This document shows, piece by piece, positions 22,709 to 33,840 of a stretch of 64,000 nt of DNA. Source of the DNA: Monocercomonoides exilis (Eukaryota > Preaxostyla > Oxymonadida > Polymastigidae). Both the position numbers and the translations under genes were made by a program. Below the pieces are notes generated by a model. The model had not been told where the DNA came from. It made no database searches and saw only the letters and a program-made list of their open reading frames with translations. The stretch is from positions 1 through 64,000 of the forward strand of contig LSRY02000064.1 in NCBI GenBank assembly GCA_001643675.2, given 5' to 3'. Numbering within the stretch: the first letter of the stretch is position 1; every line of letters begins with the position of its first letter.

Positions 22709-24655
22709 TTAACCAAAAGAAGAAGTTGAATACTCAATCGAAGAATCTTCGCTATTCTCTGTGGTTGTGCTGTCTTGAAATGTGCTTGAGTCTGCAAATG
22801 AATCTTCGTAAAAATACATGTCAATTCTTTTCTGTGTCTTGACAGATCTAGTTCGTCGAAATTGTTTTATATCTTCAGCACTCTCAGAATCACTATCGGA
22901 CTTCTTGCACCGTTTGGTTATCGATCGTTTTGGTTTTCTATCAGCGGGATCACCTTTCTTTTTTCTCTTCATACTAAAAATACATTCATTCTCATCATCT
23001 TCTGGCGAAGAATCTTTATCTTTTTCTTTTTTTGATAGATATTTTCTTTTATCAATTCTCGCTAAATCTTCCACACGCTTTTTTATCTTGTCTCTCTTTT
23101 TCATCAACATTTCGACAACATATGATGGATGATCATCTATCCATCCCTTCCAATATTTAATTTCATCTTCCTTTTCGTGTTTCTTTTCTTCTTCTTTCCT
23201 TTCTTCTTTTTCATCTTCCTTTTCGTTTTTCTTTTCTTCTTCTTTCCTTTCTTCTTTTTCATCTTCCTTTTTTCCTTCATTTTCTTCTTTCTTTTCAACT
23301 ATTTCTTTGTTTGGATCTTCGTTTTCAGTGCATTCCTGAGAAACATCTTCATCTTTTAACATTCTTTCAATATGTTGAGCCATCCTAAACAAATCAACTG
23401 AAACAATTTGTTTGTTATCTTCATTTTTGCAGATGATTCCAGCTCTTCTAAAAGCAGCTCTGTTAATGATCGGAATTGTGCATGATTGATAACTTTTGAC
23501 AATACCTGTCAGGATATGTGCCTGCTGCCTTGATGGGAACAGAGATCTTAACTTGCGTAGATTATTTTTGAGGTTTGAGAATGTAACCAAATCCAAAGGA
23601 GAGAATAAATGCGATGAATGAGGTGGAATGAAAATAATGCATATCTTGTTTTGCTCCATCACATGAAGTGCTTCTGCACCAGAATGTGCTCTGAACCCAT
23701 CTGCAATAAGAACCGTTTTTTTGTTTGGTTCATCCTTCAGCCTATTAATATGAGGTATAAAACAAATATTAAGCCATTCTAAAAAGATTTGTGAAGTACA
23801 ATAACCTTTGGATGAGTTTTTGATAACTACATCCACTCCATCAAGCAAATCTCCAAATATAATAGATTGAACAGTAGCGGTTTTAATTATTAGCATGGGA
23901 ACAACTGAAGGACCAACAAGAGGAATACACCCAATCAATGATACCAGGTTTCCATCTCGAATAACGTTGTATGTAACATTCCCGTCATCCACTTCCTTTG
24001 GGCATATCACTTTTTTCTTTTTAGCATCTACATATTCTTGAATTCCTGTTTCATCCATGCAAAAAACTAATTGTGGTTCCACATTATAAAAAACTTTTTG
24101 CAATTCTGTCACATATTCTTTTCCCAATGACTGCTTCACTTCTTTCCTTTTCACTTCAATTGGCTTTGCTAATCTTTTTTTTAATTTGTCTCTATGAGAC
24201 AACAGAAAATGCCGAACAAAGGAGTAAGAAATATTTAATTCGTAAGTTAAATTGATGTAAGTTTGTAAGGAAGAAATGGTAAAAGGATTTCCTTGATTAT
24301 ATTTATCAACGCAAAGCTTTACCAGCTCCATCTCCTTTTCTTTTGACATAGCACATGGTCTTCCTCTTTCTTTCAGTTCTTTATTTGCCATTTTAATTAA
24401 TTCGTCTATTCTTGATTTTTTGTAATTAACAAACAATTGCAGTCCTCTCGATGTTGAGTATTTTGGATAATAACGAATGAGTAGCTCTTGTAAATATTTC
24501 AACATGATTGGGACATTTTCTGGATGAAAAGATTCCAATTCATTGAATATTATCATTGCCGTTTCGTAATCGATATATTCAGTCAGTTTTTCTAATAGCT
24601 TTGATTTTTGCAACAATGAGCTTCCATTCACTCCAGAATCTTCCTCCGTTGACAT
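22709..24655 (-). CDS. Pogo/Tigger-like DDE transposase of transposon C (648 aa, intact)
   Basis: Single uninterrupted frame from ATG to TAA. An N-terminal helix-turn-helix region (about 90-170) contains GRPCAMSKEKEMELV. The DDE_1-type catalytic core follows, with FCMDETGIQ (first Asp), LIADGFRAHSG (second Asp) and PPHSSHLFSPLD (third Asp). After the core comes a long charged tail of about 230 residues. It contains a tandem KEERKEEEKK repeat, basic patches and an acidic Ser/Thr-rich end. The transposase excises the element through the 23 bp ends and inserts it at TA. It lies 215 bp inside the right end. All three catalytic Asp are present and there is no frameshift, so the element may still be mobile. 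Confidence 0.92.
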   Translation of the reverse strand: MSTEEDSGVNGSSLLQKSKLLEKLTEYIDYETAMIIFNELESFHPENVPIMLKYLQELLIRYYPKYSTSRGLQLFVNYKKSRIDELIKMANKELKERGRPCAMSKEKEMELVKLCVDKYNQGNPFTISSLQTYINLTYELNISYSFVRHFLLSHRDKLKKRLAKPIEVKRKEVKQSLGKEYVTELQKVFYNVEPQLVFCMDETGIQEYVDAKKKKVICPKEVDDGNVTYNVIRDGNLVSLIGCIPLVGPSVVPMLIIKTATVQSIIFGDLLDGVDVVIKNSSKGYCTSQIFLEWLNICFIPHINRLKDEPNKKTVLIADGFRAHSGAEALHVMEQNKICIIFIPPHSSHLFSPLDLVTFSNLKNNLRKLRSLFPSRQQAHILTGIVKSYQSCTIPIINRAAFRRAGIICKNEDNKQIVSVDLFRMAQHIERMLKDEDVSQECTENEDPNKEIVEKKEENEGKKEDEKEERKEEEKKNEKEDEKEERKEEEKKHEKEDEIKYWKGWIDDHPSYVVEMLMKKRDKIKKRVEDLARIDKRKYLSKKEKDKDSSPEDDENECIFSMKRKKKGDPADRKPKRSITKRCKKSDSDSESAEDIKQFRRTRSVKTQKRIDMYFYEDSFADSSTFQDSTTTENSEDSSIEYSTSSFG

Positions 24656-25133
24656 TTTTATGTTTAATTTTTAGATATAATGGTATAAATATTCATAAAT
24701 TATATATTTTTTGATAAATTAAAAAGAGTCAAAATTAGAACTCAATATTACTAATTTTATCTTTTTATCAAATAAATAATTCAGTTCTATTGAAACCTAA
24801 AAATAGAACTGACCATAAATTTATTTTTTATCCGGTATTTTTTGCGATGTCCGGTATTTTTTGCACAATCTATAATTCCAAAATAATTGAAAAAAGTGCT
24901 TGACATTTACTGTTTGTATTTCAGCTCAACTCTTCTGTCAATTAGATTATTTCTCTCCGGAAAATATATTAATATCAATAGAAATCATTTTTGTAAATCT
25001 GTTGTGCTGTCGGACTTGAGAAAGTTGCAACCATTTTGAATTAATGATGAAGAAAAATGTTGAAATAAAATGTTTAAATTCTATCAATAAACCATGATAT
25101 GGCTATTTAGATATGATTCAAAGAAAGAGCAAA

Positions 25134-25205
25134 GGCCTGATGGCTCAGTCGGCAGAGCGTGTGGCTGTTAACCACAAGGTCGGCGGTTCGAGCCCGCCTC
25201 GGGCC
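25134..25205 (+). tRNA. tRNA-Asn (GTT), right arm
   Basis: Inverted duplicate of the gene at 15,669-15,740, identical in every stem and loop I compared. Anticodon loop CTGTTAA. Confidence 0.95.
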
Positions 25206-25264
25206 GTAATTTTTGTCAAAATTATGATTTTTGTAAAAAATATAAATATATTTTAAAAAATATC

Positions 25265-25336
25265 CTCGATGCCGGGAATCGAACCCGGGTCACAAGAGTG
25301 AGAGTCTTATATCCTAACCGACTAGACTACATCGAG
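25265..25336 (-). tRNA. tRNA-Glu (CTC), right arm
   Basis: Inverted duplicate of the gene at 15,538-15,609 with the same acceptor stem (CTCGATG/CATCGAG) and anticodon CTC. Confidence 0.95.
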
Positions 25337-25555
25337 CTTGTTGGAAAAGGATTTTTTAACTTATATTGGTTATTGCATCATAATTTCTTAAATTTGAAAG
25401 TTTTAATATTCATTCATTTACTCGCTATTATTTATATCTTTTATTGCTTAATTTGATAAATTAACATGGAATAGTTTTTTGTTGTTTCCTTTTTTTTTTT
25501 TTTTTTTGTCAAATAATTCATGTTGAGAATTTGTCAAAATGAATAAATGAAATAA

Positions 25556-25586
<31 letters not shown>

Positions 25587-25645
25587 TAAAAATAAAAATA
25601 AAAATATAAATAAAAATAAAAATAAAAATAAAAATAAAAATAAAA
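25556..25645 (-). repeat. (TAAAAA)n hexamer microsatellite, right arm
   Basis: Reverse complement of the left-arm tract, about 70 bp shorter and with a single interruption. Shows slippage since the arms were last identical. Confidence 0.9.
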
Positions 25646-26929
25646 GCGTCTTTCCATTTGAAGAGTTCTTTGTGATTTGTTTTTGTCAAACTTTAATTTT
25701 TTATGATTATTGGAATGTGTTGAACATTTCAGCATGAATCATCTACGAAAATAATAAGAAACTTTGTTATAATCCAAATTCCGAAATATATGTATATTTC
25801 AAAAATAATCAACCTTATTAAATATATCACTCGTCAATTTTTGATTTTCATGATTGTTATTTGTGCGAAATTCATTTCAATTTATATTTTAATGTCAAAT
25901 TTTTATTTTTAAAATTCTTCTATTATGTCCTCATTCATTGATAAATATTTTAAATCATTTTGCAACTCATGAAAAATTATTTAAGTGATGAAAAGAGAAC
26001 GTTTTAATAAAATTTGAAAATTTATCTTCAAGAATTTTTTTGAGTTGTTCAAACTTTCCCTCATCTTTTCATTTGTTTGGTTATATTCGAAGCATTTCAC
26101 TTTGAAAAGAATTTAAATATTTCCCCGATGAAAACCGCTCTTCTTTGTTCAAACTTGATTTACTCCTTTTCTTTTTGTCTCGACATATTTTGAATATATT
26201 AGTGCTATGTCATTTGAGATATCTTCATTTTGCAATGAAAATTTCAGTCAATTTTTAAAAATTTGCATTTGCGACACATGCAAGATTACGGTTCTTTTTG
26301 AAAAATAACGTGATGTGATGATTTTTTATTTTTAAATATTCTAAAACTTGAATTCAAAAAAAATTTTTTTGATACATAAATTCAAGTTTTATTTAAACCT
26401 GTCTGACGTATCGAAAAAAAATTTTCACGTCCGTCAGTAATTTTCCAGTGTTATTTTTATATATTTTTTTTTGTTTTATTTTATTTTTATTTTTTCATTT
26501 TTCTTTTTTTTTTTTGAGGAGTGAATGATTATTTTTGTGTGAGTATTAATTTTTTGAATTTTATTTGTTCTTTTGAATTTTTGAATTTATCAAAAATTGA
26601 TTTTTTCTCATATCCCATAAATTTATTTCAGTTATTTATTTCGAATGAATTGTTCTTCAATAAGATTTGTTATGCATGGATTGTGCAATAATGTGGAATT
26701 TACTCTTGTGCATTTATTTTATATAATACATATATATGTTATTTATCGCTTCAACAGTTTGAAACTTTTGAAATTCTTTTCATTTTTCATTTTTCAATCG
26801 ATTTTTTTAAATATTTCAACGATATTATTCATTCATATATTTCTGTAATGCAGACGGTTTTTTGTTAACGCTAAGTGCTTCTTCAATTTGAATATTCTTT
26901 GAATTTTTTTAAAGATAATCTTTTTCAAT

Positions 26930-28733
26930 GTGTTTTTCATCTTCTCCTCCGTATCTATTTCTCCCTCCACACCACTTCATTCTTTTTTTCTGCTCGTTTG
27001 TGCAACCAACTTCTTTCACCTTATACGATCTTCTTCTAATGCTGCCGTGGTGGATGTCGGATCTGAATCTCAAAGAGCGAAACTTGGAAGATTGGCTTTT
27101 TCTGAATTGAACAGCTATCTCCTTGAATGGTGTGAGTGGAATGATTCAAACAGTGGAAATGAATACGGAGGTGCTCCGAAAATAAATTACACAAATGCAA
27201 ATCTCACAATCACTTCTTGCTTTCTTTTCAATTGTTCAAATACAAATCATGGTGGAGCGTTATATAGTTACTGTTTGCAAATAAATTGAAATTGCAAAAT
27301 CAAATTTCACAAACTGTTCTTCATTTCACGGAGGAGCAATTTGCAAAAATGAACAACAATCATCTTCCGTTTATTCATTTTCTGATAACATGGTGGGAAA
27401 TTGTTCAATAACAAGAACAATTGGAACTGGTTGGTATTTCTGGATCTATAACATGACTTCATCTAGTCAATTCTTGTTAACAAATTGCAAGTGCATTGCA
27501 AACACTGGGCTTGATTCTTCTGGAGCAGTCACGTTTTATTATCCTCCCTCCGCAAAGCCAATTGAGTTTTCAGTCAATGATTGTCAGTTTGTTCGCAATA
27601 AATTGACTGCCTCTGCTATACATGGTGGCGCTGGGTTGTGTTGCACAAACACCTTCACTTGGATGAGCGGAACACAATTAATCTTATTCTGTTTCTTCGA
27701 TGGCAACACTGCCAAAAATGGCAGGGGAAATGATGTGTTCTTTTACGGAAGTGATATCACCCAATCTTCTTTCCAGCAATGCAGCTCAATAACCACAACA
27801 AAAAGAGTCTGGAATGCTGGAAGAGCTGATAATGCCGAGAACAATAGATGGCTTTCCCTCAGTTAAACATTCAAAATCGTATCAAATAATGGAACAAATA
27901 CAAATCTTTGTGGAATAACACAACTTAATCCATGCGCCTCAATATAATATGCTCTTGTTTGCATGACAGATACACAAGACGCCTCTCTCACCCTTCTCAC
28001 CTCAGTATTTGTTCCCACTCAAACACTCACCTTCAGTGCGGTCAACACCAAAATCACTGGAAATGGAACAGATACCACCACCATCGCCTCCAGTGGCATT
28101 CCTCAACCACCAAACTCACATTCACAGTCATCATAATCAACATCATCATTTTCATCTGCATCTTCTTCACCAGATCCATCTGCTACTTCTGCCCTCTTCC
28201 AACAGACCCAGGGCTCCCTCACAGTCTCTGCCCTCTCCATCTCCCACAACTCCACAAATCAAATCACCCCCATCCTCTTCCACCTCTCCGATAACTCCCC
28301 TTCACTCAACCTCAACACAACCACCATCACTGGAACAACCTCCATAACTATAAAAACACCCCTCTTCTTCCTCACTGCTGGCTCCCTCGCCCTCAACCAC
28401 ACAGCAATCACCAGTCTCCCCCTCAACAGCCAGAGCATCTACCACCTCACCTCCCTCACAGCACCCCTCACCCTCGACTCCTCCAACATCACCGACATCA
28501 CCTCCACAGCCACTCCAGCCAACTGTGTCCTCTCCTCTGCCACCTCCCCTGCCCTCTCCCTCTCCCTCGCCAACTGCACCATCACCAACATCAACTCAGC
28601 TCCACAACACCAACAGACTGCCACCAATGGCGGGTGCATCTCATTCGCCTCATCTGCCCCTGCCAACTCCTTTTCAGAGAGCAACACCAAATTCACTGAA
28701 TGTGATATGAGCAAAGAAGAATCGAAGAATTAG
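26930..28733 (+). pseudogene. Broken polymorphic-repeat beta-helix protein gene inside element D
   Basis: Three plus-strand frames carry Cys-containing GGA repeats typical of polymorphic membrane-protein/pectin-lyase-fold proteins. Examples are CFLFNCSNTNHGGAL, FTNCSSFHGGAI and CFFDGNTAKNGRG. The frame shifts near 27,290 and stops at 27,866. A Ser/Thr-rich segment from about 27,965 to the TAG at 28,733 continues the theme (LTVSALSISHNSTNQITPIL). It has one in-frame TAA at about 28,134 that looks like TCA to TAA. The 27,960-28,720 part is CT-rich and GC-balanced, unlike the AT-rich surroundings. This suggests capture of host coding sequence followed by decay. No catalytic function is expected; intact relatives would be cell-surface or secreted. 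Confidence 0.6.
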
Positions 28734-30340
28734 ATAGAGAGAAAAGTGAAAACTTCGAGATCGAAATGTGTTGTTGGACATGAAAGGAAAACCCAAACGA
28801 AACCTATTTCAAGCGGATCAAGGAGAAGAACAATCTGTTAGGATGATGGGAAAAAGAATGACGCAAACGATATTAATAAACAAGAATAGAATTAGAATAA
28901 GGAGAAAAGATTCAAAAGAAGATGAACGAATAAACCATATAACTGTTTCATTTCGCAAGGTTTCTATGATTAACAGGTTAATAAACACAGCGAAATATAA
29001 TACGTTAATTTTTTTAAAATTTCGAGATGAATTGCATAGTATTTTTAAAAAAAAACAATAAAAATCAACGAGCTTCAAAATGTCTAAAGTTTATTCCTCG
29101 GATGTGATGTGAGATATTGAAAAAAACGAAATATTTTGTGGTGCGTATGAAAACAATAAGAAAAAGTTTTAATCAGTAACAAATTCACAATCAAAACTTT
29201 CATGAAGAATCTTTATTCACATTATATTTCACTCATTCCAACAATGATTCGGCCCTAATCTTCCATTGCGCCATTAGAGAAATAACATATTCTATTAAGT
29301 GATAAAAGTATCCAGCGATTATCTTCATTCGATGAAAATGCTTACGGAGTATTTCTGAACATCTTTCAATTATCTCGGTGATAAATAACTCGTCCATTTC
29401 GCAATCCTCATTCTCAAGAACATCTGTTGAATGCTTGTTTCATCCAATAAAATTTCTTTTATCACTCGTTTTTGAAGAACAATTCTTCAGTCGTTATGTC
29501 CAGTTGGCGTTTTTGAAAAATTGATCCCAATTTTTCAAGTGATGAAGATAAGGAGGCAGGCGCTTCAAGTCGATCGAAGAAATTGATAAATACTTTTCAA
29601 CGTTGTCGGGAAAGAAAGATGAATGAAAAAAAACGAAAATAACATTTTATTGAAAAGGAATTTGTTGAAGCAGGATCTTCAATATATTTGTGTGTGTAAC
29701 AAAGAGATGAAGACAAACAGCGAGTAGTTTGTTAACTGACTACTGGCTTTGGACATTTTAGTGAACTTTGTGAACTTGTTAATATTAAAAATAGTTCTAT
29801 AAAATTTATCATAAAAAAAATAAACCATTTTCTGATCCTGTTTCGTTCTGGATGAATTGTTGTATTTCCTTGATGTCAAGTTTTCTACGTGCGTTCTGAT
29901 TGCATACGTTCAATTTTGATTTGTTCCATAAATACTTGAGAAAAGCGTTAAAATTTTTCATCGCACGATTCTATTTCACCTTCATCACAGCAAAATACAA
30001 CTTTTTCACCAATTAGTATTTATTTCAATTTTTTGTCCAACATTGAAATGCTGACTTGTCCTGACGGGCATGACCGTCACTGACGATCTAAAATTCCTTA
30101 TTTGACAATTCGTCAGTATCCCATAGAAACTTTTTTTAGAATAAGCGATATTAACGACGATTATTGATTTTCTTGTGCAAATAATGAACAAAAAAATGAG
30201 ATATATTATAATATAATATTTTTTTATGCTTTTACGAAATATTTTAACTTTTAAAAAAAAACCACTGACGTGAATATTTTTGATGAGTCCGTCAGAATCG
30301 AAAATTTTCAAGTCAGTGGTCATTACGTCATACAGGTTTA
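28734..30340. other. Right part of element D
   Basis: Mostly non-coding. A basic 97-residue frame (28,768-29,061, plus) is unrecognised. On the minus strand about 29,250-29,430 encodes a non-low-complexity stretch (ISLMAQWKIRAESLLE at its end) that may be the tail of another captured gene. I cannot name it. Confidence 0.4.
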
Positions 30341-30460
30341 GTTTTATTGCTCGAAAAGCAAAAGTGTTGTGTTCCATTTTGATAATTTTTGACTAAAGAG
30401 TCATTCATTTTCAATTAGTTGTATTTTCAATTTATATTAATGGGATGATTTTTTCTATGT

Positions 30461-30700
30461 GTCTAAATTTTTTTGAAAAGTTCCTTTTGTTTAATTTACA
30501 AATAGAATAAAAATTTCATATTTCTCTCAAATTTCTGTTCACATAGACCAAATTTTTCTGTTATGGAAACAAATTCTTGACAATGTTTGTATTTCCGTTT
30601 TTGTGAAGTTTCATAATTGGGAACATAAATTTGATCAAAATATGAAATGTTTATTATATTAGAAAATTAAACAAAAGGAAATTTTCAAAAAAATTTAGAC
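30461..30700. mobile_element. Foldback MITE, about 240 bp (copy 2, right arm)
   Basis: Palindrome partner of the copy at 14,057-14,296, with the same GTCTAAATT termini. Confidence 0.75.
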
Positions 30701-31305
30701 ATGTTATAAATAGCACATCAGCGATGGGAATGACAACACTGACAGAAGCAACGGACAGTTTTCCAAACTGTTGTTGATGCTAATTCAATAAATCAAAAAA
30801 GTTCTTATTGAATTTGTAGTTTGTATTAAAAACTTAAACTTTTATATTCAACAATATAAATCAATCTGAAATTATTATTGATAATTGAAACATTTTTTTA
30901 GAAATAATTTTGTTTTCGATTTAGTTTATTCATAGGAATAAATCAAAAACCAAAACAAATAAATAGGTTCAAATATGTCATTTTCATCATCATCATTATT
31001 ATTACGAATCATTCGTTGTTTTTCAATAAGCAACAAATATTATTGGATATTATCATATGGGAGTTTATTTTTGATGTCACAACTTTTTTCGAAGTGTTGA
31101 TCAAAGAAAGGGTTTTTCATATTTGGTTAAAACTTTCTCATTCAAATGTTATGTGCATTCCATTTATTTTGAAAGACCAATATCGAAGCTGAATCCAAGA
31201 ATATAGTTTCTCTTTTTTGTATCAAAACTTTATTGTATTCTTTTTAATATATTCAAAGAATGTTTTTAATCGAAAATTTGAGATCGAATTATTATGATTT
31301 CGAAA

Positions 31306-32186
31306 AGAATCCCACATATGGAAGATTTTTTTCGAAATTATAGCTTTTTTCTGTGTGTTTATTTTTCAAAGATTGTTTCCTTTGAAAATAGATTTTGTAT
31401 TTGAATGAAGAATTTATTTCGACTGAATCATGTGAAAAAGGTTTTTTTTCAAATTAAGATAATGATGTTATTTGTTAGTGTTTTCATTTTTTTGTGTTCT
31501 TTTGTTGATGTTCAAGTGAAATTTTTGTACAGAAAAAACTGAAAGAAAAAATACGCTTTTGAAAAAATAAAGAGAAAAATAGAACATTCATTCTAATTTT
31601 TATTTTAAAAACACAAAAAATCTATGTTTTGCTCATTGCATTATCAAACTTTTTCAACTTAGAAAATATATTGGATTTTCACATCTGCAAACAGGTATCA
31701 TTAATGTTGTTTCGTGTATATTCGTGTCGATTCATGAATTTCAAAATATTAAATAAGTTTTATTAACATTTTTAGTTCACCAAAAGTTAATCAAATGGGT
31801 ATATTTTTTCAATGAAAATGCCTGAAATGCAATATTCTGTCCTAATTACCCTCTTCTTTATCAAATTTCAGTTTCACTTCTAAAAAAATTTCAAGAATGG
31901 AAATAAACCATTTGCAACGTGATTGTTCTCATTAAAGAATTTTTTGAAAAGCAGGAACGATAATTTGATCAAAAAATGAGAATATTAAATTCATTTGAAA
32001 ATAAGTGAAAAAAGAACTTATCAAAAAAAAGGTTGATGAAAACCATTTTTGCGTCGACCGTTCAGTAACAAAGCTAAGGAGTTATGCATTTGAAGAGAAA
32101 ATGATGAATGAATCTTTTTTCATCTCATTGTTTTTGTTTTTGTATAGGCTTCCTCACCAGAAAGTTTTTCAACTTCTTTCACGCTT
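31306..32186. other. AT-rich intergenic region right of the palindrome
   Basis: No gene, RNA or repeat recognised. Confidence 0.55.
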
Positions 32187-33824
32187 GTCGGGGAGTTAAC
32201 CCGCTCAGATGATCACAGAAGTTTGAACATTTTTCATTCCACAGTTTTCATTTTTCTCTTCGAAAACAAACAAAAATAGATTGGTTGCAACATTGCATCA
32301 AAATGTATTTGGAAAAATTTAATTAAAGAATGAATATTTATAAAGAGAGGACAAAAAATTGAAGAACTAGATCATATTTATATACCAGACAAATCATCAG
32401 AACGGAGCCAAAAATTTCCAGATATTGCTCCTTCTGGTGCCCTGTTTATGATGAAGCAATTTCTGCCCATTCTGGAGGCTTCTCTGGCAGTTTAGCAAGA
32501 ACAGCATCTGGATTAAATGGATGAAGGCCCGTCACTCTCCAGCTGGCTTTTATTGTTGATGGAAACGAAGCCATTGCAATTGCTTCCTTTAGAACGGAAA
32601 TGAATTCTTTTCTTCTTTCGCTAGCCGTGTTTGTTTTCCCACATTCTGTTGATTTATAAAAAAAATTTCATGATAACAAAAATACACTTGTCATTTGGTT
32701 GAAGATAGTGAGAGGTGTGCGAGTGGAGTTGAATAAGATGAATCAAATTATTTTTTTCATTATTTAACGATCTCCTGACAAAAATGTCCTATTCCTTTAT
32801 CCATCACAAAGGAAGCATGATAATGTTGTTGTCTAATTTTTTTTCATTTTTATTGATGCTCGGAAGAATTGATATCTGAAAGACTTCAAGAAAGCATGCA
32901 GTTGTCATGTGTCCAGTTGAACATGGTTTGAACACCTCATTTTCTGTTGTAGCTTCAACATATTCTTTTGGAATTGTCGAATATGGAATAAGAATTGGAG
33001 TTAAATATCTCACTCCATCTGCGCTTGTGAGAAAAACTATACATGTTGAATTTGGAAACGAAGGCTCTGGAATGATTGGCTGAACTGAAGAAGAAGACTG
33101 AACCACGACATCTTCTGAAGATTTTGAAAATACAGTTGATGTTTCATCCAAATTGAACAACAATTGAGGTGCAATTTTCACTTCGGAAAAGAACTTTGCA
33201 ACTTTGTCAAAAAAGGAGCCTATTGTTTGCTTCGAATTATGTGCAGCACGGCCTATTGGTAACTTTGTTGCTTTTTTCAGAGCAAGTTTTGGATATCTTT
33301 CAATAAATCTCTTTGGCCATTGTTTAAAGACTGAATAAATTTCTTTTTATATATGTTTTCACTTCGATTCTATTTTCATTTGCATGCAAATAACAGAAAA
33401 TTTTAAAAAATATCTTTATTCGAATACTCACAAGCCATTTCCACTATATCTATCATTGAATGGAAAATTCCTATATCTTCATCGACTTCCAATCTGGCAA
33501 TTAACCTTTGTTCGTCTATTTAAGAAAAAAGAAAAAGTCTCTCTTGTTTTCCAACAACACGATTCTTTTTCTAAGCTTTATCAGCTCTTTCCATAGAATG
33601 CCTGGAAATAGTATTTGTATGTTCAATTTCCGCCTTTTTGAATCCGCAAACAAGATGCAAGTGAAGACCTTTCTCGTAAGGAGTTTCCAGTAGCCTTGCT
33701 TCGCTGGATGCTGCAATTCTGTGGATCTCTTGCTCAATCTTTAACATTTTTTTCCAAACAAAAAATGTGTTGATTTTTGATCGTCTGAGCGGGTTAACTC
33801 CCCTGAGCGGGTTAACTCCCCGAC
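32187..33824 (-). mobile_element. Decayed pogo-like element E (1.64 kb)
   Basis: Left end GTCGGGGAGTTAACCCGCTCA; right end inverted. The right end carries the unit TGAGCGGGTTAACTCCCC twice in tandem (33,786-33,821). The GC-rich ends stand out from AT-rich surroundings. It contains remains of a DDE transposase. It lies six bases from element F, which starts with the same GTCGGGG. No clear TA duplication. Confidence 0.75.
32446..33340 (-). pseudogene. DDE transposase remnant of element E
   Basis: Minus-strand fragments in changing frames. An upstream piece (WPKRFIERYPKLALKK) is followed by LLFNLDETS (first catalytic Asp) and LTSADGVRYLTPILIP. After a break come LHSHTSHYLQPND (third Asp region) and ASWRVTGLHPFNPDAVLA. 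The fragments align in order with element F, whose own coding copy is less decayed. The second Asp region is unreadable, so the gene is inactive. Same pogo-like family as the transposases at 34,136-35,627 and 41,187-42,696. Confidence 0.75.
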
Positions 33825-33840
33825 CATATAGTCGGGGTGG

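Larger units (their letters stand above)
18823..24870 (-). mobile_element. Pogo/Tc1-mariner-like DNA transposon C (6.05 kb) inserted in the right arm
   Basis: Perfect terminal inverted repeats of 23 bp start GATTGTGCAAAAAATACC and are flanked by TA (or TATA) on both sides. The left palindrome arm shows the uninterrupted site inside an (ATT)n tract near 16,000. At the 24,870 end the core of the repeat (AAAAAATACCGGA) occurs twice, 19 bp apart. It encodes one intact transposase at the right end. The rest is mostly non-coding plus a captured beta-helix gene fragment. The TA target site and DDxD transposase fit the pogo/Tigger branch of IS630-Tc1-mariner. Confidence 0.9.
26394..30340 (+). mobile_element. 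Non-autonomous DNA element D (3.95 kb) with 8-bp target duplication
   Basis: Ends are TAAACCTGTCTGACGTA and, inverted, TAAACCTGTATGACGTA (one mismatch). GTTTTATT flanks both ends (26,386-26,393 and 30,341-30,348), while the left palindrome arm has one GTTTTATT at the matching place. Subterminal CTGACG/CGTCAG motifs recur at both ends. No transposase is recognisable; the main content is a broken beta-helix gene. An 8 bp duplication is typical of hAT-like or P-like elements, but I cannot fix the superfamily. Confidence 0.88.
17911..31305 (-). repeat. Right arm of giant palindrome, split by two insertions
   Basis: Arm segments are 17,911-18,822, 24,871-26,393 and 30,341-31,305, together about 3.39 kb and matching the left arm in reverse complement. 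The interruptions are a pogo-like element (18,823-24,870) and an 8-bp-TSD element (26,394-30,340). Outside 31,305 the sequence (AGAATCCC) stops matching the left flank. No target-site duplication of the whole palindrome was recognised. Confidence 0.93.
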
